Shown here: positions 23,174-33,371 of the stretch, piece after piece
Position numbering within the stretch: the first letter of the stretch is position 1
Layout of the letters: the number at the start of each line of letters is the position of its first letter
From: Cristatella mucedo
Taxonomy: Eukaryota; Bryozoa; Phylactolaemata; Cristatellidae
Direction of reading: 5' to 3'
Length of the DNA stretch: 64,000 nucleotides
Assembly (NCBI GenBank): GCA_009760855.2
Contig: WPIO01000029.1
Span: 3,681,001-3,745,000 of the forward strand
Translations under genes and position numbers: made by a program
Notes under the pieces: generated by a model
Database searches by the model: none
What the model saw: only the letters and a program-made list of their open reading frames with translations
Told to the model about the DNA's origin: nothing

Positions 23174-26100
23174 GCTGACGTGAAGAAGAGGCAGGCACCA
23201 CCCCGCTTAAGCCACGAGAAGCGTGGGTCATCACAGATGGATCGCTAGTAAACACTCCTATCCCTCTCCAAGCAAGGCGATTGAGGAGGTGCACAACCCA
23301 AAAGCACCACAGGGATGCCTAATACTTGCACATGCAGTCAAATGCGATCAGAAAGACGTCAGTTATTTCTCACCTCTACAACAAAAGTACAGTCATTTGC
23401 TTCTTGCGCTATGCTGTTTTTATTATAACAATGCATTGAAGTAGCCATGAAGCACGATTGCCCCATGCTGTGGAAGCATATGAACACTTTTCAGTATAAT
23501 GGAATGCTACTATGTCTTTAGTATGGATGCTTCGGCCACATAATCCCAGCAATTGGCCTATAGCAGTAAACACACCACCCAACGGCTTGCAATGTGTATC
23601 GACAATGTATCTTCGTCTGTCTGTTCATAAAGCCACAAGGACTAAGTGGGTATTACGCTGGAGGGCTCTCTGTTGTGCACCGAAATCCTGAGCACTTTTG
23701 GTGCACACAAATGTCCAAAAGACTTCATGTCATGCAACAAAGAGAGAAGGTCGGAAACATGGCAGAATCAGGACAGCAGCTCAGGAAGTGAGTTATAGAA
23801 GTTACAGCTCAGAACGCCAGGAAAGGATGTGCCATAGTCAGCAGCAGGAGAGTAGATGTCATTTTGGGGGGGGGGGATCGACAGTCAGTCGATGGCAAAC
23901 ACATTGAACGATGATTTATGGATTAATAAAGAAATTAATTAAGTGAAAGAGGCTGAAAAGAAGCAGGTCGGTTGAACCAAAAAATAACTAGTGCATATTT
24001 TAGAACTAGTAACTTGAAGTGGGCCTCCACGTTTTTAAGACACGCTGCCGTTGCTGCAGTTGGGATATTAGGAACTGTAAGCAGCATCACTGCGCTTTCG
24101 GTCTGGAGAGCTCTCGTGCACCGCCTCCCCCCCCCCCGGTTTAAAGTTGCAGACACACACCCCAACTGGGCAGCAGCGACATAATGGCCTAAGAATTTTA
24201 AATGAAGTAAAGGTAGCATGCATTTCACTGCATACTACTAATGTTGGCTAAGTCATGTTTGGCCGATTTGTCCCAACTTGTGGACCGTGATATAACCTAC
24301 CCAGTAAGAACAAAACCAATAAAAAAAAAGTAGCAACTAACAGCACAGCAAAGAATGCCCTCGAATGTGACAGCAAGCCACAGGGCAAAGCTTGGGTTGG
24401 GCAGCCGCTGCGCAGGAGTGTGCACAGCAGACCAACATATGGCACGCGAGCCAACAATGGGAACTGGAAGCAAACACGGCAGCCAGACCGAGCAAAGATG
24501 CTGGGGCAGCGGAGAAGCAGGACAACCGGACACTCTACCCTCTTCTTTTAAAACTCTACCCTCTTCTTTTAAAAATCCTCATTAAAAGTTAAGTCAGCCA
24601 AGCCTATAAAAAACGAGTCTCCTTGCATGTCCTATCGAGTGAGCACCCTGCATTCGGCAAGCTCCAGCTACTGTTGCTACAAATGTCTTGCCCAGACACA
24701 TGTCTTGCCCAGAGCTGTGCAACCACAGCCAACCTGTGAGAAATGAGACATGCTTGCCACTGTACACAAACGAAAATGGCAAACGGCCAATGATTCAGCC
24801 TACAGTGGCCAGCAATTTGAATTCCATGAAGTTCCATCACTAGCAGATGCCAGGCGGTCGTTCAAAACAGTCCCCAGCCCCACAAATCGATGATGGGTGA
24901 GTTCTTCCGAAAGCTGGCTTGGCAAGCTGGCTAGCTGCCCAAGCAAACTTGACCAGACGGGAAATTTGGCCTCGGGGGAGGGGGCCTGTCATGGCTAGCT
25001 GCCATGCTGCTGACTACCCAAGTAAACTTGACCAGACTAGAAATTTGGCCTCGGGGGGGGGGGGTTGTCATGGCTAGTTGCCAGGCCGCTGACGTGAAGC
25101 CAAGAAACAGCATGTGCAAGCCTCTGTAGCCCGTGTCTTACATTGCTGGCATGGTGTGTGTGTGTGTGTCTGTGTAAATATGTGTCTCCATCTGTAACTC
25201 TACCTCTAACAACTACGACATCACAAGTCGAGGTAATGTAATGCAATGTAGCTCCGTATGTAACTCCACAAAGCCTGCCTGGCTCCTGTTCCCTCTAGTG
25301 CAAGGCTTCGACAGTGTTCCTCGCTGGCTGCTCCGTATGGGTGTCGGATTCGCCAACTTGGGGAGCAGGGACACACAATCTGGTTCGAAAACTTTCTCTG
25401 ATCCTCTGAGGAAGGCCCGGTCTTGTCAGTGCGGCTGGATGGACCTTCTTTCTCCTCGATGATAAGGTTGTCTCCACTTCACTAGCTGAGGTGTATGCAG
25501 GCGTACACATCTTCACCTGGCACTCCATTTACTGCCATCAAGCAACAGCACCTTGTGGACTTTTGGGAGCTGCATTTAACACCCAAATATGCATTGGCAG
25601 CACTCGATATCTTGAGTAGCTTACAATATAGAGCAGCACTGCTTGAAATAGCATAAACTGCTAACAAAAATAGAACAGCTCTGCTTATGCAGCTGATGAA
25701 AAGAATGTCGACCAGCTCCAGGAAGCAAGAGACAATTTGCATTCTTGGGGCTTCATTCAATGTAATGTATCTCCATCTGTAACTTTACAAAGCCATAAAG
25801 ACTATGTGGGTGTTATGCAGGAGAGTTTTGTATAGCGCACTCACAGCCTAAGTGGCTTTCGGTACACATTCGGTAGCCAACAGACTTCCTCTCACGCAAC
25901 AAAGAGAAAGTGGGAAGCATAGCAGAGTCAGGAGAACAGTTGAGGTAGGAAGTAGCATGGAAGTAGCAGCTCAGGACAATCAGTTGTGTAGGGCAAATCT
26001 AAGCAAAAAACCAGACAGACTCTGCAGCAAACACGCCAGACAACATTCTGCTTGCACGCACAAGTAGGTGCATTTGCAAGCAGCTTTTGAAATATACCCG

Positions 26101-29100
26101 TTGCTAGCCCGCATAGAAACTTCTCGCTCCGGCTCGGCTTCTGACACACGACGTGAGTACACTTCGATGAGAAAACCTGCAACGCGTGCGATTCCATGCA
26201 GCTGTGAGCATTGGCAGCAGCGGCCTGCATTGCAGCACATCACAGCATGCACGTGAGATGCTAGCACACTTTCGAAGCCTAGAATTTGCACAAAAATAAA
26301 CGACGAGCATGGCACTCGACTGCAGCACAGTCACAAACGTGTTGGCACGGCCAGCCACGGCTTTGCTGGAAAGGGCCGTGGGTCAGTGTGCAGCAGCTAA
26401 GACGTGAACGGCTCATTCCAGCAGACTAGCACTTCCTATTCTAGATTGCTTGCACTCCATCAAGCAGATGACAGCAGGTTACGGTGCTTGTAATCCGAAA
26501 CGACCGGCGCATCCTAGCACTGTTGCATGCAGTGGCGGCACTCCAAACAGATGTACACATGTTCTACGAGCCCCAAATAGAAAATCAGTAGCTAGCTGTC
26601 TACATAGTGGTCTGGAATGGTAGGTCACAAGCATTGTTTTTCCGGACAAGACACACCTAAATTAACAGATATTAGTTGATTTAACAGCCTCATTTGTGTG
26701 GCAGAAGAGTCATAATGGCTATCACTGCTAATTGCAGTTGGCAATAAAGGATCGCCCACTGCAGAATTCGAACCCACTATTACGATCAAGAAGAGCAAAC
26801 ACCCTACCTTCTGGGCTATTACGGCCCAATCTGAAGCATGCAAAGCTCTCGGTCTAAGGCTGGCATCTTTCTTCTAGTCTACGTGGTGTCACCTTGTCAT
26901 CAATGAATTGGCTAGTCACATCAAGGCATCATAATCACAGAAAAGCCAGAAGGGAGCCATCAGCAAGCTACTAGTGTGCTAATCTCTTTCAAGCGAATCA
27001 AACGACCAACATAACAGCACGTGGATGTACAGAGCTCATCGAGCAAGTTATCAGCCACTGCACCTGCGAATATGTATGCTAATCCAGCTAATAAGTTTGG
27101 TGTTGTTTGCTCAAAGAGCCAGCTCACTTCCTGCAATGGGCAGAGTGCTCATAGCAGGCTGTCAAACATAAACATGGTCGCCAGACGCTGACGACCATGT
27201 TTAGCAGCCTCATATTAGATGCACAGTCTTTTTGCTCAGCATCCTGTCATTTAGCATCTGAACTATTCTGTACCTACACTTCCACCGGCAGGCTGTCATC
27301 ACTTTTTATAAGAAAAAAGCCTTACTAGTGGCAGTCTGGTACGGGCTGGCATATGGTTTTCATTCAAGTTTATTCAGTACACCAAATAATCATTAGACGA
27401 CCACATCAGCTCCACAGTCAAATCTGCCTACTTTCAGCTACATAGCATTGCTAAAATTTGGGCTTGTTTAGATAAGGATACCACGCCCAAGCTGGTCCAT
27501 GCATTCGTGACATCTCGTCTCGACTTTGCAACTCACTGCTTACTGGCCTACCGGCATGTGCGATCAGGCGATTGCAGCTGGTGCAAAACTCTGCAGTTAA
27601 GCTTGTCTGTCGTGAGCGTCGCAGCTGCCATATCGCACCACTTCTCGCCGATCTGCACTGGCTACCAGTCAAGCAAGGGACTGACTTCAAGGTTTTGTCG
27701 ACACTTGTAGGTCACTTCATTCTTTGGCTCCAGCTTATCTCTCAGATCTACTCCCCACCAGGCCAAGCATCGTACCACCCACTTTTCGGAATCCAACAGT
27801 CTACCAATACTTCGTACAAACCTCAAATCCTCTGGAGACTATGCATTTAGTTCGTATGCTTCCAAAGCCTGGAACTCCCTCCCAACCTGCGTCAGAACAT
27901 TCCCTGACCTGACCACATTTAAAAAGAACTTTAAAACACACCTATCTAAGACAGCATTTTGTGGGTCCCTGTGATTCGTCCTTCATGTGCTTATGCGTGC
28001 TGACACTGCGCATGCTGCCGCTAACCACATTTGCATGCTGACCCTGTGCCTGTCACCCCTAACCATGTTATTCATGTTATTTATCAAGCATGATATTACT
28101 CACCATTCAATTGCATTTCCCTTTGCAGCAAATGTAAAGCGCCTAGAAAGAGATTGAGTTCTCTGAGGGCGCTTTATTAAGTGCATTATTATTATTATTA
28201 TAAGATGACAGGCCTCCTCAAGCACGACAAAAGCTATACCATATTTTTTACCTGCTTCCCAAATGTCCTTAGCTAAAATTGGTTGAGCAGCCTGCTTCTT
28301 TCAAGCTCCCATATTAGTCAGCATTCATTCTGGATCACAGGAAAGCACACAGGAAATAACACAGACCTCGACCTTGGGCTAGAGGGCAGTGGGTCATTAA
28401 AGCATTCTGGCCACAATAAAGCATTTTGGGCAAAATAGCGGTGCATTGCTTAAAAACTGGAGTTCGGCAGGTTCTTTTGTAGGCTTCGTAACACCTGAGG
28501 TGTATATCGAGTCGGGAGCCCTTTCTGCTACCTCTTTTAAGGAAAACCGTTCATTTTCATGAATTTTCTTAGCCTCGCTAGCAAAAGAACAAAAGATGGC
28601 TCCGACTGACTTTCCACCATGCTAAACAGTGAAGACTTCACTGCCCAGAATTGGGCACAGCCGAAATCCGCAGGGTGGGTATCAGTTCATAAGTGAACCC
28701 AGTTAATATGCTGAGGATGCTGGGAGCAAACTACTGTAGAAACACAGCCGTAAACACAACGTAAAGAAGCACAGCCAGCACACCATCAGCCGAAGCAAAA
28801 CACACAAGCACACGCAGAGCACTGACCAAGCACTTACACACCGGCTGCTAACAGCTGCCAACTAGTCGCGATGCCAACCAAAGCTCGAGAAAGAATTGCT
28901 GCTCCAATGAGCTACAGCGCTGGAACCGCAATCAGAGCTGCAAATGCGTTTGCCAAACACTTCGCTGGCTTCCCGAAATCTTAGCGGTGGGCAAAATCAC
29001 AAGGCTGCGCATTCGCGGGTTTGCCGGCGATTATCGATCACTGCACAGGCGATATTGACGCTAAACTGACGCTGACGTAAGTCCCGGCCGGCATTCTCGG

Positions 29101-29580
29101 GTGGCGTACCTCGGGGCAGCAACATGCTGAACACCTCGGCAGCAATGTTCAAGAACAGTGCAGTGCCGCACAGCTGAACGATCAATATTGCACAAACGGA
29201 TCAGGGAAACCTATACAATAATAATAATAATAATATATTTGCATAGTGCTCTCAGAGAACTGAATCTCACTCTAGGCACTTTACAGATGCTGCATATAAA
29301 GCATTACCAAATGTTTGGTGGTAACATCCCCAAGCACCAGGCACAGCGGACCCTAGCACGCCACTGATACCCCCACGAAGTGTAAGAGAAGCCAGCTAAT
29401 GGCTGTGTGTACAATCGCTCGCTAAGCAACACGCGAGGTGCGTCCAGATTACCAAATCGTCCAGTACGCAGCCACCAAGGCTCTTGATTTGCTCAGCCAG
29501 AGCTTTTTTCTTCTGCTCATTAAAGCCCGAGAGCATAAAAGCAGGCGGCTGTTTCGGAAGATTCATCGCCGGGGCCAGTT
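22123..29580 (-). CDS. TOPBP1: TOPBP1-like gene, C-terminal BRCT7-BRCT8 exons
   Basis: Four minus-strand exons (29,580-29,453; 26,176-26,098; 22,783-22,534; 22,306-22,123) join in frame to about 213 residues. TOPBP1 is a nuclear scaffold that binds phosphorylated partners through BRCT domains, activates ATR and acts in replication initiation. The joined peptide runs FMLSGFNEQKKK, SLGGCVLDD, CTHVVCQKPSRSEKFL, ATGKWILTELYITHS, WLPEQRYEWG (BRCT7), then a basic linker, GAFSGWSVGLLV, LLRCGGAHV, GLTHVFAD and PCLVPDFIGDFLTG (BRCT8). Order and spacing follow the vertebrate C-terminus, including AFSGW at the BRCT8 start. The introns contain L2, family-B and SINE insertions and GA repeats. The last few residues and all N-terminal BRCT exons are unplaced. 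The family call is firm for this pair; full-length orthology is inferred. Confidence 0.85.
22392..22442 (+). repeat. (GA)n microsatellite in a TOPBP1 intron
   Basis: About 51 bp. On the gene's strand it is (CT)n, lying between the donor at 22,533 and the acceptor at 22,307 of a short 227-bp intron. Confidence 0.95.
22534..22783 (-). CDS. TOPBP1: TOPBP1-like exon, BRCT7 end, linker, BRCT8 start
   Basis: Acceptor ctctcgtag, then two bases completing the Gly of ATGK, 82 codons and two leftover bases (AG) before gtgcgt. It encodes KWILTELYITHSRKRSEWLP, EQRYEWG, a basic linker (LLRAPRRARLRHKQEG) and AFSGWSVGLLVRDQPRADVY. It is G+C-rich compared with the flanks. An open frame on the opposite strand here is a shadow. 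Confidence 0.9.
22961..23175 (+). repeat. GA-rich array
   Basis: Imperfect purine array with a pure (GA)n core at 23,121-23,163. It lies in the intron before the BRCT7/8 exon. Confidence 0.9.
23600..23875 (-). mobile_element. Family-B LINE 3' end
   Basis: The plus strand begins with the complement of the B tail (ACAATGTATCTTCGTCTGTC), then CATAAAGCCACAAGGACTAAG, and continues through the complement of the C-terminal block (CAACAAAGAGAGAAGGTCGG). It ends near a G run at 23,866. Intronic to TOPBP1. Confidence 0.7.
23876..24925. other. TOPBP1 intron, no further gene seen
   Basis: Contains a C run at about 24,127-24,139 and a 22-23 bp tandem duplication (CTCTACCCTCTTCTTTTAAA) at about 24,533-24,575. 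No recognisable element. Confidence 0.35.
24926..25095 (+). repeat. Tandem repeat, unit about 79 bp, about two copies
   Basis: The block CCCAAGCAAACTTGACCAGA..AAATTTGGCCTCGGGG..TGTCATGGCTAG occurs at 24,938 and again at 25,017 with few changes, a shift of 79 bp. Each copy carries a G run of variable length. Confidence 0.8.
25230..25275 (-). mobile_element. Family-B LINE tail scrap
   Basis: TAATGTAATGCAATGTAGCT, then CCGTATGTAACTCCACAAAG, matching the complement of the B 3' terminus. The flanks on either side are unrelated. Confidence 0.5.
25758..25982 (-). mobile_element. Family-B LINE 3' end
   Basis: The plus strand starts AATGTAATGTATCTCCATCT, then CATAAAGACTATGTGGGTGT, TTTGTATAGCGCACTCACAG and CAACAAAGAGAAAGTGGGAA. 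It is a clean 5'-truncated copy of about 225 bp in the TOPBP1 intron, about 115 bp from the next exon. Confidence 0.8.
26098..26176 (-). CDS. TOPBP1: TOPBP1-like exon, BRCT7 core
   Basis: 79 bp: acceptor gcgttgcag, 26 codons, one leftover G before gtatat. It encodes VFSSKCTHVVCQKPSRSEKF then LCGLAT. The CTHVV..P.R.EK.L pattern is the centre of BRCT7 in this family. The leftover G plus GA of the next exon gives Gly, as expected before KW. Confidence 0.9.
26655..26832 (-). mobile_element. tRNA-derived SINE, family S1
   Basis: Minus strand: A-box-like TAGCCCAGAAGG at about 26,815, B-box-like GGTTCGAATTC at about 26,772, GCAGTGGGCGATCCTTTATTG, and a 3' part with AAATGAGGCTGTTAAATCAA. It shares head, body and 3' end with the 3.5 kb copy. 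Located in a TOPBP1 intron. Confidence 0.75.
26840..27388. other. TOPBP1 intron, nothing recognised
   Basis: Unique-looking sequence between a SINE and an L2 fragment. Confidence 0.35.
27389..28203 (+). mobile_element. 5'-truncated L2 LINE with complete 3' end
   Basis: Starts in the DDHISSTVKSAYFQLHSIAK region and runs through KLVHAFVTSRLDFATHCLLA (shifted), QNSAVKLVCRERRSCHIAPL, LLADLHWLPVKQGTDFKVLS and KAWNSLPTCV. The 3' UTR has the stem AAATGTAAAGCGCCTAGAAA / GAGGGCGCTTTATT and (ATT)n to 28,203. It is antisense inside the TOPBP1 intron. Confidence 0.85.
28204..29215. other. TOPBP1 intron, nothing recognised
   Basis: Unique-looking sequence, with a more G+C-rich patch at 28,880-29,150. 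I see no exon with both splice sites that fits the flanking phases, and the exons on either side already join in frame. Confidence 0.4.
29216..29380 (-). mobile_element. L2 LINE 3' end, subfamily A2
   Basis: (AAT)n at 29,217-29,234, the complement of the L2 stem, then GCATTACCAAATGTTTGGTG as in the copies at 4.4 and 40.1 kb. Confidence 0.75.
29453..29580 (-). CDS. TOPBP1: TOPBP1-like exon, BRCT7 start
   Basis: Acceptor ttgcttgcag, two bases finishing a codon, 42 codons, donor TTG|gtaatc. It encodes LAPAMNLPKQPPAFMLSGFN then EQKKKALAEQIKSLGGCVLD. The first beta strand (AFMLSGF) and the LGG of a BRCT domain are clear, and phase 0 fits the next exon. The upstream partner exon must end in phase 1; it was not firmly found. 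Confidence 0.85.
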
Positions 29581-29689
29581 CTGCAAGCAAAGACATGCTG
29601 TGCTGATGTAAAAGGAACGGCTCACGTGACCGTTACCCCAGGTAGGCCTCGTGTTTTGGCTGACACTAATGTAGAACAGATGTCTGAGC

Positions 29690-30069
29690 TATTTAAAGAT
29701 AATAAATATAATAAAAAATTACATTATTAATACTAAAACATTTTTATAGCACCCAAAGATAACTAAATCTCTTTCTAGGCACTTCACATATGCTGGAAAC
29801 GCATCCATGGCAATTGGTTAGTGAAAACACTCGTAGTATCAGCACCCATAAGAAGAACAAGGACAATTGACACGGTCAGAGCAAATACTGCAAGGAACAG
29901 GAGAGGTTTTAAGTTTCTTTTAAAATGTCATCAAGTCAGGCAAATGTTACCAAGTTCGCTCAGAGTGAGCTCCATGCTTTGAATGCACACAAACTAATGG
30001 CACGGTCTACAATGTATTTGAAGTTCGTTAGAGGCACAACAAGGCTAAACGACTTTAGTCTGAAGTTCT
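29690..30069 (-). mobile_element. L2 LINE 3' end, left arm of inverted pair
   Basis: The plus strand shows an AT-rich tail, the complement of the stem (GCACCCAAAGATAACTAAAT, CTAGGCACTTCACATATGCT), then the complement of the C-terminal codons to about 30,065. There it meets a forward L2 copy. Confidence 0.75.
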
Positions 30070-30622
30070 CATCGACCTGCACTGGCTCCCAGTCAAGCAA
30101 CGAGTCGACTTCAAGGTTTTGTCACTCACTTTCGGGTCCCTTCATTCCTTGGCTCCAGCCTACCTTTCAGATCTACTCCCCCACCAGGCTAACCATCGTA
30201 CAACTCGCTTTTCGGAATTTAACTGTTTACCTATATCTTGTACAAACCTCAAATACTTTTGGAGACCGTGCCTTTAGTTCGTATGCTCCCAAAGCTTGGA
30301 ACTCATTCCCGACTTGAGTCACATCTGACTTGACCACATTTAGAAAGAAACTAAAAACACATCTATTTATCACAGCATTTAGTAGGTCCCTGTGATTAGA
30401 GCTTTATGTGCTTATGCGTGCTGACACTGTTGCATGCTGCCACTAACCATACTTGCATGCTGACCCTGTGCATGGCACCCCTAACCATGTTATTCTGGCT
30501 GTTTATTGAGCATGCTACCACTAACTATTCGATCGTGCTTCCTTTGTAGCAAATGTAAAGTACCTAGAAAGAGATTGAGTTCTCTGAGGACGCTATATCA
30601 AATGGATTATATATTATAATTA
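30070..30622 (+). mobile_element. L2 LINE 3' end, right arm of inverted pair
   Basis: Begins at DLHWLPVKQRVDFKVLSLTF, continues [20 protein letters not shown] and SYAPKAWNSFPT, then the full 3' UTR with stem (GTAAAGTACCTAGAAAGAGA / GAGGACGCTATATC) to about 30,622. Confidence 0.8.
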
Positions 30623-30624
30623 TA

Positions 30625-30830
30625 GAAGAGTGGGTGGTACGATTCGAAGCCTGGGTATGTTTAAATTCGGATATGTAGGCCGTAGCATGCGAATTAAGTG
30701 AACTTAAAGTGAGAGAGCCTTGCAGTCGATACGTTGCTTGATGGAAACCAGTGAAATTTGATGAGAAGTTGTGTAATGTGGCAACCGTCACGTCAGAAGT
30801 CTGGCTGCAGAGTAGTGCAACAACTGCAAA
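30625..30830 (-). mobile_element. L2 LINE fragment
   Basis: The minus strand reads VTVATLHNFSSNFTGF and the following C-terminal codons in a shifted frame. It is immediately downstream of the preceding copy's tail. Confidence 0.6.
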
Positions 30831-31084
30831 TGTCTTATGCTGCGTTTACACGGCAGACTTTCCCGTGGATTTTGGACAGACTTCCCACAGATTTGGGCTA
30901 ATTCTTCATCATACATCCAAAAATTTTAGGGGGAGGAACCAAGTTTGCAGACTTATCAGAAGGAGAATCCGTGTCAAATTTTTGACTCCTTGTTGGTTCA
31001 GCCGACCAATCGAAACCCCGGAGCTCGTTGTAACTGCTTCAGCGTTTTGTACATTGAATACTCCCTGCGTCTGTTTATCAAATC

Positions 31085-31356
31085 CACCAACAGATTCGTC
31101 TTTTATGTGCTTATGCGTGCTGACACTGTGCATGCTGCCACTAACCAAACTTGCATGCTGACCCTGTGTATGTCACCCCTAACCATAAATATAATTCATT
31201 TAATTCATGTCATTCTTGTTGTTTATTTAGCACGCTACCACTAACCATTCGATCGTGCTTCCTTTGCAACAACTGTAAAGCGCCTAGAAATAAATTGAGT
31301 TATTTGAGGGTGCTATATGAAATGTACTATTATTATTATTATTATTATTACTATTA
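31085..31356 (+). mobile_element. L2 LINE 3' UTR and tail
   Basis: TTATGTGCTTATGCGTGCTG, ACCCTGTGTATGTCACCCCT, stem (TGTAAAGCGCCTAGAAATAA / GAGGGTGCTATATG) and (ATT)n to about 31,356. Confidence 0.85.
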
Positions 31357-31454
31357 ACAAACCCGTAACGGTGCACATTACATGGTACTGCTCCTTTTCC
31401 AAAAAAGCTTTTTAAAATGCCTATCTTCCTTTTATTTACATTATTCTAATACTA

Positions 31455-31740
31455 CTCTACAATGATGACTGCAGCAACGAACTCAACTTCTGCCGGCGTT
31501 GGCTTGGCGTCTTTCCGCGGAAACCCTCTTTCACATCAGCCTCCCGGATTAGAGCCTACGAAGCAGCTACGTCTCGCCAACAGTCGAAAGGCAGTAATAT
31601 CAGACATTGGCTACAAAACGCTGATCTTAGAAGGAGGCTCTAGCAGACGAGCAATTCTTTTTAGGTCTCACGAACAAACTAACAGCATACTTAACGACCT
31701 TAAGCATACTTAACGGCCTTATTATATACCGACATACTTA
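31455..31740. other. Open stretch of unknown nature
   Basis: The plus strand is open for 83 codons (31,462-31,713). The minus strand also offers an acceptor followed by ALIREADVKEGFRGKTPSQR and a stop near 31,455. Neither peptide matches a family I know. A minus-strand exon of the TOPBP1-like gene is conceivable. It may equally be a diverged transposon. Confidence 0.25.
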
Positions 31741-31754
31741 ATGAAAGCTCTTGA

Positions 31755-32010
31755 TAGTGTTTGGCAATCACATCGGCAAAAGGTAGAGTATACTATGTTA
31801 AGAAAAGTGGACTAAGAAAAAACCCTTGAGGTACCGCATAATTCAGCGACTCCTCGAATGATTTCTTTTCCATTCATATAATTACTCCAGAGCCTCCCGA
31901 TAAAATTAGACTTAAACCATTGTAGTGCAGTGCCAGTGATTCCCAGGGGAGATGAGAGGTGCTCCTGAAAGAATTGCTGATCGATAGTATCAAATGCTGC
32001 CGACGGCTAG
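31755..32010 (-). mobile_element. L2 LINE, internal RT fragment
   Basis: Minus-strand codons match [34 protein letters not shown] and a degenerate YG.PQG region at about 31,830. There is no 3' tail; it is bounded by a CT-rich array. Confidence 0.65.
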
Positions 32011-32078
32011 TGTTAAAACGTAAATGAACACCTTCATGCAAAGAAGTGCGGCTGGAAACTTTTGGGACTTGCATGCAT

Positions 32079-32092
32079 CTCTTTTTCTCTCT

Positions 32093-32139
<47 letters not shown>

Positions 32140-32152
32140 TCTCCCTTTCTTT
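32079..32152 (-). repeat. CT-rich array with pure (CT)n core
   Basis: Pure CT at about 32,099-32,132, CTTT-containing flanks. Confidence 0.9.
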
Positions 32153-33371
32153 TGAACTCTTCTTTCACATTTGTTCTCTCGCTCACACATGTTGTGAGTG
32201 CGCTAGCCGAAATGAATAATAACGCGGGTAATTAATCTTGCATACAAGCAGAGCAGCAGCTATTTGCTTCGCTCCAGCATAGATAAACCAGGACAGTTCT
32301 GATATTGAAGAACGGTTAATTCACCCTTCTAAATTTCCCCAGAGGACCGAATCTAAACGCGAAAACAGCCGACAGCAGACAAATCGTACCAGATACACGC
32401 GTGGGAGGCCGAACCTCAAATTTTACACATTATAGATGGACGAACAGAGATTAAATCCCTGTGTGCGAATAATACGCAGGGGAGCAGAAACCATTCAACT
32501 TCTCCACCTCTCGGCTTACACTCAACAAAATAGGTGGGAGGGATAGAATTAAGCAAAATGCATATATTTATGGGTAGGAAAATGATCTAGTTCTACTTGC
32601 ATCCATTCTCTCAAGGTGGCAGCAAACGATTCGCATAAAAGTATATGCTTTCGTGGCTATTGCTCCCTAATACGGGGCCGAATAAAAAACCGATGGCCGA
32701 CTAACAAATTCGCTGCTACAGCTTGCAGTGGCGAAGGGTATACTAACCAAATCGGTATAATCCTGCAGACGAAATAACTCGATCGAGCGTAGGGGCTACA
32801 CGAGCGACTGTTATGCGGGATGGGGTTACGAACCAAGCCACCACCAGGGAAGCTCCGCAATTCGGCGGGTCGCATGCTAGGTGAGGTTCAAATGGACTCG
32901 CTGGTTTTTAAGAGGGGTGTGAGGGTCAAAGGTTATGGGGTGGGTGGGCGTAGGCTATCGAGTCGCACTTCTGTAAGCGTCGTCGAATACCAGTTCTTGT
33001 TGTCGCCTAACCAGCTTCAATATCCTCTTCAGCAGCGGCGATTCGCACGGACGGTTTCTATGCTTGGTAATAGGAACCGAATATTTACTGGTTGGATTAT
33101 TTAGGGCTCTGTCACGTCTTCGGAATCAGTGACGCATTAGCAAATCAGGGAGAGTCGCTGTGCTAACCACAACCAATCCTTAAGTGAATCAAATACTTCC
33201 TTCTCCACAGGTGCACATTAAAGTTTCCAACTTGCATGAGTGTCTCACAGTATTTCCCAAATTAACTGGTGTGAAAACTTAAAATTCTAAACGCAAAATA
33301 GCAGCCGTGAACACTTGAGGGGCTTTAGCAGCCCTGGCCCTAGCCTATCGGCGACGTGTTTGCACTTCACG
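32153..33371. other. No firm gene; a gene-like minus-strand open patch
   Basis: Minus strand at about 33,085-32,955: an open run containing NRPCESPLLKRILKLVRRQQ and ELVFDDAYRSATR, with a gttagg donor-like site after KRILKL. The composition looks like protein, but I recognise no family. It lies on the strand and in the interval where upstream exons of the TOPBP1-like gene would be expected. Confidence 0.3.
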
